This document shows, piece after piece, positions 1 to 5,004 of a DNA stretch of 5,012 nt. The notes under the pieces were generated by a model. The model saw nothing but the letters and a program-made list of their open reading frames with translations. It ran no database searches and was not told the origin of the DNA. Origin of the DNA: Akkermansiaceae bacterium (lineage in GTDB: Bacteria; Verrucomicrobiota; Verrucomicrobiia; Verrucomicrobiales; Akkermansiaceae). The position numbers and the translations under genes were made by a program. The stretch covers positions 1 to 5,012 of the forward strand of contig WTJZ01000128.1 in NCBI GenBank assembly GCA_011524615.1, written 5' to 3'. Each line of letters begins with the position of its first letter. Within the stretch, counting starts at the first letter, position 1.

Positions 1-50
1 ATACCTTGACATGGTAGAGGTCACTGGTTCAAATCCAGTATTGCGCACCA
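1..50 (+). tRNA. tRNA-Val (anticodon GAC), 3' part only
   Basis: This is the 3' portion of a valine tRNA gene, truncated by the window edge inside the 5' strand of the anticodon stem. The anticodon loop is 6-12 (TTGACAT) with anticodon GAC at 8-10, which reads GUC and GUU. The 3' anticodon strand is 13-17 and the variable loop is AGGTC at 18-22. The T stem pairs ACTGG (23-27) with CCAGT (35-39) around the loop TTCAAAT. The 3' acceptor strand is ATTGCGC (40-46), followed by discriminator A47 and an encoded CCA at 48-50. The outermost visible anticodon-stem pair, A1 with G17, is a mismatch. The D arm and 5' acceptor strand (expected GCGCAAT) lie outside the window. Identification rests on the loop geometry, the GAC anticodon and the encoded CCA. 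Confidence 0.93.
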
Positions 51-70
51 TCTTTTAACTAAGATAAATA

Positions 71-103
71 AAGGCTTCACAGTGATGTGAAGCCTTATTT
101 TTT
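71..103 (+). terminator. Intrinsic terminator of the tRNA transcript
   Basis: AAGGCTTCAC (71-80) and GTGAAGCCTT (87-96) form a perfect 10-bp stem. It can extend by A81-T86 to leave a GTGA tetraloop. A T-rich tail (A97 then T98-103) follows directly. It lies 21 bases after the tRNA CCA end and is best read as the stop for the tRNA unit. It ends only 20 bases before the next start codon, so the following gene should need its own promoter or read-through. Confidence 0.9.
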
Positions 104-123
104 ACCCTTATGTTACTGTATCA

Positions 124-708
124 ATGAACGTACGTATCTTCATCTTGCCTATTGTTGTGACTTTGATCGCTTTACTAAGTCTTTTTATTTATTTGAGAGT
201 TGATCCAGATTCAGTGAAATTAGCGGAAAATGATGAAGAAGTATTTAGCCTGTATATGGAGGAGCTTGAACAACTTACAGGAGTTTCTTATGGAAAGGCG
301 AAGGGGTGGAATTTAAGGATATTACAGTTTATAGGAGCGCCTCCAAAGATTGTGTCCTTCTATGCTGCCTATAATCCAGAGGACATGATTGAAGGCTCCG
401 TACGGTTCCATACATTAGCCCATGTTCTGGAGGAGAATTTTAGGCTATTCCCTGGAGTGGCCCTTCGTAAGAAAGGTTACATTGTCTTTGCGACTACGTT
501 ATGCGGAGATGCTTATTGTTTTGATCTTGAGGATTTAGATGAAAACGGTTGGCCAAGAGTAGTGCTGCATAGTGTTGATACGGATTATCGTGAATATTCC
601 CGAGCGGAAATAGAGACTGTCGCGAAACCTATTGCGGAGAATTTAAGCCATTTTTTGAAATTGTTGCTTACTGATCGTGTCGATCAAGAGTGCCTCTACT
701 TTCCTTAA
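124..708 (+). CDS. Membrane-anchored SMI1/KNR4 (SUKH)-like protein
   Basis: This is a 194-residue protein with one N-terminal transmembrane helix (about residues 4-24) and a C-terminal domain resembling the SMI1/KNR4 (SUKH) fold. Resemblances are PPKIVSFYAAYN (73-84, like the family's early helix and turn), GYIVFATTLCGDAYCFDL (118-135, like the core glycine/aspartate strand pair), RVVLHSVD (145-152) and the closing helix IAENLSHFLKLL (170-181). In bacteria many SUKH proteins are immunity proteins against contact-dependent or polymorphic toxins, but others are orphans of unknown role. No toxin gene is visible beside it, so an immunity role is not shown. A membrane anchor is unusual for the family and would place the domain in the periplasm or on the inner face, depending on topology. 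The ATG at 124 is the only start that keeps the membrane helix. No Shine-Dalgarno site precedes it. The gene is AT-richer than the kinase and hisS, and its position directly 3' of a tRNA gene is a common place for acquired DNA. The family call is a motif judgement. Confidence 0.75.
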   Translation: MNVRIFILPIVVTLIALLSLFIYLRVDPDSVKLAENDEEVFSLYMEELEQLTGVSYGKAKGWNLRILQFIGAPPKIVSFYAAYNPEDMIEGSVRFHTLAHVLEENFRLFPGVALRKKGYIVFATTLCGDAYCFDLEDLDENGWPRVVLHSVDTDYREYSRAEIETVAKPIAENLSHFLKLLLTDRVDQECLYFP

Positions 709-740
709 CGGAGGCTCAGAGTGTTTTTGTTGTCGTTTTT
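692..740 (+). terminator. Weak candidate terminator overlapping the SUKH-like gene's end
   Basis: GCCTC (692-696) pairs with GAGGC (711-715) around a 14-base loop that contains the TAA stop. Two T-rich tracts follow (T724-728 and T736-740). The stem is short and the first T tract begins 8 bases after it, so this may be weak or fortuitous. Confidence 0.3.
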
Positions 741-842
741 GGTAGAGCAGGAGTGGGGGCTAGCGAGGAGGGGGCGTGTCGCGTCATGATGATTCTGACT
801 TTTTTGAGTTGCGGGATGGTGTGATCTGCTGAGACTAGAGGG

Positions 843-2027
843 GTGAGTTTTATTGATAAAGTCCTCAAGCATCTTGATAACCTGAGTAGTGACCAGGTGG
901 AGGTCGTGGTTGACCGATTGGTCAAAGAGAAGGGGTTACTACAACAGGTACTAGAGGCTCTACAAGAAGGGGTGATCTTATTTGATCAACTCGGCTACAC
1001 GCTCTTTATCAATCAAGCCGCCGAGCGGATGTTCGGTCTGAGAGATCAGACGTATATTGGGAAATCATTAGGAGAGTTATTACCTGGGTTAGACTGGGCC
1101 AGCTTTGTGCCAGAGGATGAGAGTGTGGTCTCCCAAGACCTAGAGGTCTCTTACCCAGAGAAGCGGTTGCTCAATATCTATTCTGCCCCGATCAAAGATC
1201 CCTTGCAGAAAGAAGAGCGAATGAGGGATGACGATGCCGCTGGTCGAGTATTACTGATAAGAGATGTGACCTCTCAGGTAGAGGAGACGGAGCAGTCATT
1301 AGAGAGTGAGCGCTTTAATGCCCTTACCCTTTTAGCAGCGGGGGTAGCTCATGAGATCGGCAATCCGCTGAATTCACTAGGAATACAGTTACAGCTACTC
1401 AACCGTAAGCTGTCGAAACTCGATGAGGCAGAGGGGTTACAAAAGCATATCCATAAGGCACAGGCTGAGATCGAGCGTCTCGATTATATCCTGAAGGACT
1501 TCTTACACGCGATCCGTCCGACTAAGCCTGAGCGGATCCAGATGTGTATGAATGATCTGATCCGACTTACAGTGGAGGGAATGGAGGAAGAGTTAGCCAG
1601 TCGTCAGACTCAGGTGTGGCTCGAGTTCTCCGATGAAATGCCAGAACTCTCTCTCGATAAGGGACAAATGAGACAAGCGCTCTATAATGTGATCCGAAAT
1701 GCAAGCCAAGCGATGAGTGCTAGTGGGGGGGAGATCAGGATCTCTACCTCTGTCACTGAGTTCGAGGTCTGTGTGCGGGTCGAGGATAAGGGGAAGGGGA
1801 TCTCGCCAGAGGAGATGGGGCGTATTTACGAACCCTTTAGATCGAGCAAAAAGGAGGATGGAACGGGGTTAGGTATGTTGATCGTCCGTAGGATCATCCG
1901 AGAGCATGGCGGGGAGATCAAGATCGAGAGTGAGATCGATGAGGGGACCTCCGTGTGCTTTTACTTCCCGCGTCATGACCGTAGAATCAAGCTACTGGGA
2001 CAGGCGGATGATTTGATCGAGGCGTAG
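843..2027 (+). CDS. Soluble PAS-domain sensor histidine kinase, NtrB/ZraS-like
   Basis: This 394-residue kinase of the NtrB/ZraS type should autophosphorylate on a histidine and pass the phosphate to a response regulator. Order of parts: an N-terminal helix likely to be coiled coil (about 5-40); a PAS sensor domain (about 34-143, starting LEALQEGVILFDQLGYTLFINQAAE at 38-62 in substance, with a charged insert at about 118-133); a linker helix; the HisKA dimerisation domain with H170 in HEIGNPL (170-176); and the HATPase domain. The ATPase shows the N box RNAS (N286), the G1 box DKGKG (315-319), the F box YEPF (329-332) and the G2 box GTGLG (340-344). All catalytic residues are present. There is no transmembrane helix or signal peptide, so it senses a cytoplasmic cue. 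Partners of this class are often sigma-54-activating regulators, but none is adjacent. The start is GTG 843, but its purine-rich AGAGGG (837-842) abuts it with no spacer. Alternatives further in would remove part of the N-terminal helix. Ligand and target genes are unknown. Confidence 0.95.
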   Translation: MSFIDKVLKHLDNLSSDQVEVVVDRLVKEKGLLQQVLEALQEGVILFDQLGYTLFINQAAERMFGLRDQTYIGKSLGELLPGLDWASFVPEDESVVSQDLEVSYPEKRLLNIYSAPIKDPLQKEERMRDDDAAGRVLLIRDVTSQVEETEQSLESERFNALTLLAAGVAHEIGNPLNSLGIQLQLLNRKLSKLDEAEGLQKHIHKAQAEIERLDYILKDFLHAIRPTKPERIQMCMNDLIRLTVEGMEEELASRQTQVWLEFSDEMPELSLDKGQMRQALYNVIRNASQAMSASGGEIRISTSVTEFEVCVRVEDKGKGISPEEMGRIYEPFRSSKKEDGTGLGMLIVRRIIREHGGEIKIESEIDEGTSVCFYFPRHDRRIKLLGQADDLIEA

Positions 2028-2092
2028 TGTGAAGATAGTGGGGGGATTTTGCTTGTTCACGGGGCTGGAATGCGTAGTGAATAGTCTGCATT

Positions 2093-3355
2093 ATGGCTCA
2101 GATCAAAACACTCAACGGATTTCGTGACTTTGCACCAGAGGATTGTGCGATTCGTAACTATATATTTGCGACGTGGCGCGAGGTTGCGCGTCGCTTTGGA
2201 TTTGTGGAGTACGAGGTGCCAGTGGTAGAGAGCTCGGAGCTCTACCTGAAGAAGTCTGGGGGAGAAATCGCAGGTCAGCTCTTCCGTTTTGAGGACCAGG
2301 GGGGGCGTGATATTTCGATCCGTCCAGAAATTACTCCTTCATTAGCACGTCTAGTCGCGGCGCGTCAGCGTGAGTTCCAGAAGCCGATGAAATGGTTCCA
2401 GATGGGGCAATGCTTTCGATACGAGCGTCCGCAGAAGGGACGTCTACGCGAATTTTACCAATATAATGTCGACCTCATTGGCGAGGAGTCTCTCGAGGCT
2501 GATATTGAGTTGATCTCATTGTCTATTGAGGTACTACGCACCCTTGGTTTTGAGGCGGGGGACTTCGTAGTACGCCTTTCCCACCGTGGAGCATGGCAGG
2601 CATTCTGTGAGGCCAAGGGCTTAACAGAGACGGCTACTGACTTCATGAGCGTCATTGACAAGTGGGACAAGCTGACGCCTGAGAAGTTAGACGAGCAACT
2701 CGCTCCTTTCTCGCTGTCTTATGATGAGGTAAAGTCCTTTATCGATGCCGGTGCAGAGAGCACGGAGGAGATTAAGACAATCATTGCTGGTCTCGAAGCA
2801 CGAGGCTTAGGTGACTTCGTCAAGGTTGACTTAGCGATTGTAAGAGGTCTCGCGTATTACACGGGTACTGTGTTCGAGCTCTTCGACCTCCAGCACAATA
2901 TGCGCGCAGTCGCAGGGGGAGGGCGTTATGATGACCTGATTAGTACCCTCTCAGACGGAGCGTCTGATTTGCCAGTGATTGGCTTCGGCATGGGAGATGT
3001 CGTGCTCAGAAACTTGATCGAAGCAACCCCTAAGGCTCTCGATAAGATGCAGGCTACGCTCGCGGCGGATGCCACCTGTGATGTCTACCTCGTCATCGCG
3101 GACGATGAGAAGAGAGCGGAGGCCGGTGCGGTAGCGACTCAGCTTCGTCAGGCTGGAGTCAAGACAGACTATTCCCTCAGCTCGATGAAGTTCGGCAAGC
3201 AATTCCAACGTGCAGAACAGCTCGGTGCGCAATATGCAATCGTGATCGGTAGTGAATTCCCTGAGCTGAAGATCAAGAATCTCGCGGAACGCTCGGAGGA
3301 AACTACCAATTTCACTGAGGACTTTGCTGCTCTCGTTCTTGATAAGCTCGCTTAG
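2093..3355 (+). CDS. hisS: Histidine--tRNA ligase (class II)
   Basis: Histidyl-tRNA synthetase charges tRNA-His with histidine using ATP, in the cytoplasm. The 420-residue length is normal for the bacterial enzyme. The class II catalytic core begins at about residue 8 (GFRDFAP) and includes the early IRPEITPSLARLV stretch (76-88). Motif 2 is FRYERPQKGRLREF (108-121), which carries the arginines that hold ATP and face the acceptor stem. The histidine-binding signatures are RGLAYYTGTVFE (251-262) and AGGGRYDDLI (274-283). Motif 3 is GFGMGDVVL (297-305). The C-terminal anticodon-binding domain spans about 329-415. Two departures from the textbook sequences stand out: RGLAYY in place of RGLDYY, and no arginine in motif 3 where E. 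coli has an ER pair. The key R251 is retained. The gene starts at ATG 2093 with no evident Shine-Dalgarno site, 65 bases after the kinase stop. I found no convincing promoter or terminator in that gap, so read-through from the kinase is possible. Function is secure because all other signatures are intact. Confidence 0.97.
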   Translation: MAQIKTLNGFRDFAPEDCAIRNYIFATWREVARRFGFVEYEVPVVESSELYLKKSGGEIAGQLFRFEDQGGRDISIRPEITPSLARLVAARQREFQKPMKWFQMGQCFRYERPQKGRLREFYQYNVDLIGEESLEADIELISLSIEVLRTLGFEAGDFVVRLSHRGAWQAFCEAKGLTETATDFMSVIDKWDKLTPEKLDEQLAPFSLSYDEVKSFIDAGAESTEEIKTIIAGLEARGLGDFVKVDLAIVRGLAYYTGTVFELFDLQHNMRAVAGGGRYDDLISTLSDGASDLPVIGFGMGDVVLRNLIEATPKALDKMQATLAADATCDVYLVIADDEKRAEAGAVATQLRQAGVKTDYSLSSMKFGKQFQRAEQLGAQYAIVIGSEFPELKIKNLAERSEETTNFTEDFAALVLDKLA

Positions 3356-3364
3356 GTTGCTTCT

Positions 3365-3388
3365 TCCCCCTGTTGAGATCCAGGGGGA
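3365..3388 (+). other. GC-rich hairpin after hisS, no U-tract
   Basis: TCCCCCTG (3365-3372) and CAGGGGGA (3381-3388) form a perfect 8-bp stem with an 8-base loop, starting 10 bases after the hisS stop codon. No T run follows on either strand. It could protect the hisS mRNA 3' end or act as a non-canonical or Rho-assisted stop. Its position, between hisS and the next promoter, fits a transcript boundary. Confidence 0.5.
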
Positions 3389-3389
3389 C

Positions 3390-3418
3390 ATCACACGGGA
3401 GGAATGAATTCGTATAAT
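3390..3418 (+). promoter_or_regulatory. Sigma-70-type promoter for the 3460 gene
   Basis: A perfect -10 box TATAAT lies at 3413-3418. At the ideal 17-base spacing there is a partial -35 hexamer ATCACA (3390-3395, four of six matching TTGACA). Transcription would start near 3425, giving a leader of about 35 bases before the ATG at 3460. The -35 is weak, so an activator or an alternative primary-sigma preference is possible. Confidence 0.55.
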
Positions 3419-3459
3419 TTTGTCGTGCTAAGCGTGCAGAGGCTTGGCATGGTGCGGAC

Positions 3460-3747
3460 ATGTTACTCATTATTGCACTCCTCTCCGTCTTAGCAACGGC
3501 ACTCTTCGCTTACTCTGCGAATCAGAAGGGATATCCAGTCTTAAAGATCGCGATCTACCCTATGCTCCTAGGCTTTATCGCGATTGCATTAGGTGCCACG
3601 GTCATTCTGATAGGGCAACGCTTCATGAGCAATGAGCAGATGCAAGGTCTCTTCTCGGTAGTCGTGCAGTTCATGTCAACCTCACTTTACCTCACGGTGC
3701 TCTATCGATTCTGGTCTCAGGTCAAATCTCTCCCGCATAGGAAGTAA
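3460..3747 (+). CDS. Small three-helix inner-membrane protein, unknown function
   Basis: This 95-residue hydrophobic protein has three predicted membrane helices, at about 2-18, 31-52 and 63-82. Short polar links occur at about 19-30 and 53-62, and the C-terminal tail is basic (YRFWSQVKSLPHRK, 82-95). By the positive-inside rule the tail is probably cytoplasmic. I do not recognise the family and see no catalytic motif. The start is ATG 3460. Upstream codons in this frame reach TATAAT without another start, and the overlapping TTG-started frame at 3444 gives an unconvincing hydrophilic product. No good Shine-Dalgarno site is seen. It lies about 35 bases downstream of the inferred transcription start. 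Only 19 bases separate it from the next gene, so the two are likely co-transcribed. Base composition resembles hisS, which favours a resident gene. It is probably real, because hydrophobic periodicity is maintained throughout. Confidence 0.82.
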   Translation: MLLIIALLSVLATALFAYSANQKGYPVLKIAIYPMLLGFIAIALGATVILIGQRFMSNEQMQGLFSVVVQFMSTSLYLTVLYRFWSQVKSLPHRK

Positions 3748-3766
3748 ATCAGCCTTAACCGTTCAG

Positions 3767-4282
3767 ATGAAGCTCCTAACTTCATTAATATTAGCCTTAG
3801 GGCTTCTGTTGATGCCTGCTCAGGGATGGCTTCATATGGAGTCTCTTGACTTTGAAGCTCTCAGGGAATCAGCTAATTTAGTGGCTGTTGTGAAGGTGGA
3901 TCGCATTGAAGAGACTGGTAAGACAAAGTACTACAAGGATCATGTTAAGTTAAGAGAGCAAGTATTGCACCTTATGATCCTGTCGGCCCTGAAAGGGGAG
4001 GCGGAATGTGTATCGTGTCGGATATACCGTGAACCTACAGGAGAAGAATTGATCGCAGACGGAATACCAGAAGATCAGCTCAGAAGGTTTATGTTGAAAT
4101 TAGGTGTCGACGAGGTCTTACATTTTTATCCTGCTCAAATATCGGAGGGCGACATCTTACTAGTCTATCTCAAGCGAGACGGGGAGCATTATCAACCTGT
4201 AACAGGAGACTTCACTAGCCGATCTCTCCTAAGAGTACTGCCCTCCGATAGAGCAAATCTGTATAAGCAGAGTGAGCGGTGA
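3767..4282 (+). CDS. Predicted secreted protein, possible NTR/OB-like domain
   Basis: This 171-residue protein has a clear N-terminal signal peptide: MK, a hydrophobic core at about 3-16, and a likely cut after AQG at residue 20. The mature part shows the rhythm of a broad group of bacterial exported proteins with a beta-barrel (netrin/TIMP-like, OB-fold) domain. ESANLVAVVKVDRIEETG (34-51) opens as a first strand pair, LMILSALKGE (69-78) resembles the usual 'vLKG' strand, and GDILLVYLKRDGEHYQPVTG (128-147) matches the usual 'G-e-yLvfl-..-y-pV-G' strands. That assignment is by pattern only. Two cysteines, C81 and C84 (CVSC), are the only ones in the mature chain and could form a disulfide or bind metal. 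The start is ATG 3767, 19 bases after the previous stop, with no visible ribosome site. The gene is AT-richer than hisS. Its TGA stop overlaps a possible GTG start at 4279. Role unknown; it probably acts in the periplasm or outside the cell. Confidence 0.82.
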   Translation: MKLLTSLILALGLLLMPAQGWLHMESLDFEALRESANLVAVVKVDRIEETGKTKYYKDHVKLREQVLHLMILSALKGEAECVSCRIYREPTGEELIADGIPEDQLRRFMLKLGVDEVLHFYPAQISEGDILLVYLKRDGEHYQPVTGDFTSRSLLRVLPSDRANLYKQSER

Positions 4283-4431
4283 CTTTTTTCTGTTCATTGT
4301 TTAGTTTTGGTCTTATTGTCCGTTCATTGTCTAAAATTAAGTACATCATTATACCAGCGCTTTTGATTGTAACCATTGGGATTATAAGAATTAGCACTTG
4401 GAAGAGTATTCTAGGAGGTCTGTCCCTCTGA
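4279..4431 (+). CDS. Possible small hydrophobic protein coupled to the secreted gene
   Basis: A 50-residue reading frame begins at GTG 4279 and overlaps the preceding TGA as GTGA, the geometry typical of translational coupling. It ends at TGA 4429-4431. The product begins MTFFCSLFSFGLIVRSLSKI and has an isoleucine-rich hydrophobic stretch at about 22-37 (YIIIPALLIVTIGIIR), consistent with one membrane helix flanked by basic residues. Against it: AT-rich DNA readily encodes hydrophobic stretches, there is no strong ribosome site, and the frame is short. The opposite-strand frame here looks worse. I do not recognise a family. Confidence 0.25.
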   Translation: MTFFCSLFSFGLIVRSLSKIKYIIIPALLIVTIGIIRISTWKSILGGLSL

Positions 4432-4456
4432 AGTGTTCTTTACCTCCTGCAGAATA
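4407..4456. repeat. Imperfect inverted repeat with AGGAGGT arms
   Basis: TATTCT-AGGAGGT (4407-4419) pairs with ACCTCCT-gc-AGAATA (4442-4456): 13 base pairs interrupted by one 2-base bulge, around a 22-base loop. It lies between a possible plus-strand small ORF end and the convergent minus-strand gene. No T run follows on either side, so it is not a standard intrinsic terminator. It may be a bidirectional transcript end, a protein-binding site or the remnant of a mobile element end. Confidence 0.5.
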
Positions 4457-4477
4457 TTGTTAAGTATAGCAACAGGT

Positions 4478-4744
4478 TTAAACGTTCTTTCTTCTGGCTT
4501 TAGGTACAATAGACTCTCTCCTAATAGCTTTGAGCAATGTTCCTGGCCACACAAACAGCCACAAGATAGCAACTATGATAGGGAAAAGTATAATCAATAG
4601 AAAATGACGCCAAAAACACTCACCTAATTTCTTACAGTCCAACTTTACTCGGACCATCAAAGAAAGTGTGATAGCACAGTAAATCACTGTAGATAACCAA
4701 TTAGATTCAGAAAATATAGTTCTAAGTATGTGAAACGAAATCAT
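4478..4744 (-). CDS. Small two-helix membrane protein, unknown function
   Basis: This 88-residue minus-strand protein has two hydrophobic segments, about 17-31 (WLSTVIYCAITLSLM in substance) and about 47-66 (HFLLIILFPIIVAILWLFVW). They are separated by a basic loop (RVKLDCKKLGE, 32-42), and the C-terminal tail is strongly basic (RRESIVPKARRKNV, 75-88). Both the loop and the tail being positive suggests both face the cytoplasm, or that helix 1 is only partly inserted. The start is ATG at 4742-4744, preceded on its strand by a nearby GGA (ATAGGAAAAATG), a modest ribosome site with a short spacer. The reading frame ends at TAA 4478-4480. The DNA is clearly AT-rich compared with hisS, typical of accessory or recently acquired genes. 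No family is recognised and no promoter is convincing. It converges on the secreted-protein unit with the inverted repeat in between. It is plausibly real because the helix-loop-helix-basic-tail pattern is coherent, but chance is not excluded. Confidence 0.6.
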   Translation of the reverse strand: MISFHILRTIFSESNWLSTVIYCAITLSLMVRVKLDCKKLGECFWRHFLLIILFPIIVAILWLFVWPGTLLKAIRRESIVPKARRKNV

Positions 4745-4770
4745 TTTTCCTATTAATGTAGGAACGCTAG

Positions 4771-5004
4771 TTGCCTGACGTACCCCTCGCAGATCCCTAC
4801 GTGCGGTATTCCCGTATCGTAAAGCTTCTCTGGGTTACGTATAGTGTAGAACATTAGGTGTCGTTCGGGGTGATTAAGTCGGGGCTTAATACCTCTTTTA
4901 TCAACTCCGATTTCCCTAGGCAAGTGGCATTTTACGTTATTTGTTCTAGACGTTTAGGGAAGTCCATAAAGCCTGCGACTACTCGGGTGGATGGAATGTC
5001 CTAG
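4771..5004 (+). pseudogene. Possible relic reading frame split by one TAG
   Basis: The plus frame from 4771 (TTG, just after a TAG) stays open to TAG 5002-5004 except for a single TAG at 4855-4857. The first part reads LPDVPLADPYVRYSRIVKLL at its start. The second could restart at GTG 4858 and encodes 48 residues, including NTSFINSDFPRQVAFYVICS. The first peptide gives a vague impression of short peptides often translated from conserved non-coding or mobile-element flanks, which I cannot verify. The stretch is short enough that the open frame could be chance. Confidence 0.2.
4873..4890 (+). other. Short hairpin, weak terminator-like
   Basis: ATTAAG (4873-4878) and CTTAAT (4885-4890) form a 6-bp stem with loop TCGGGG. 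A short T stretch (4896-4899) follows a few bases later. The stem is AT-rich and the T tract short, so this is at best a weak terminator. No gene is known to end here. Confidence 0.25.

Noticed and set aside
1..50. tRNA 3' end as a phage or island attachment site
   Set aside because: No second copy of the tRNA 3' end and no integrase were seen in the window, so an att site cannot be supported from this sequence.
716..925. Minus-strand 69-residue frame
   Set aside because: It overlaps the kinase start, is rich in Thr/Ser low-complexity runs and shows no domain. It reads as a shadow of the opposite strand.
2455..2670. Minus-strand 71-residue frame inside hisS
   Set aside because: It lies entirely within a well-supported synthetase gene and has no recognisable features.
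2951..3394. Minus-strand 147-residue frame over the hisS 3' end
   Set aside because: It is long but antisense to the conserved anticodon-binding domain, and its composition reflects the complement of hisS codons.
3444..3635. Plus-strand 63-residue frame starting at TTG
   Set aside because: It overlaps the 95-residue membrane protein in another frame. The latter has coherent membrane helices and this one does not.
4258..4289. Terminator after the secreted gene (TCTG/CAGA stem before a T6 run)
   Set aside because: The stem is only four base pairs and lies 12 bases before the T run, too weak and too distant to call.
4215..4397. Minus-strand 60-residue frame from GTG
   Set aside because: It overlaps the end of the secreted gene antisense, has no ribosome site, and its hydrophobic start is only the complement of AT-rich DNA.
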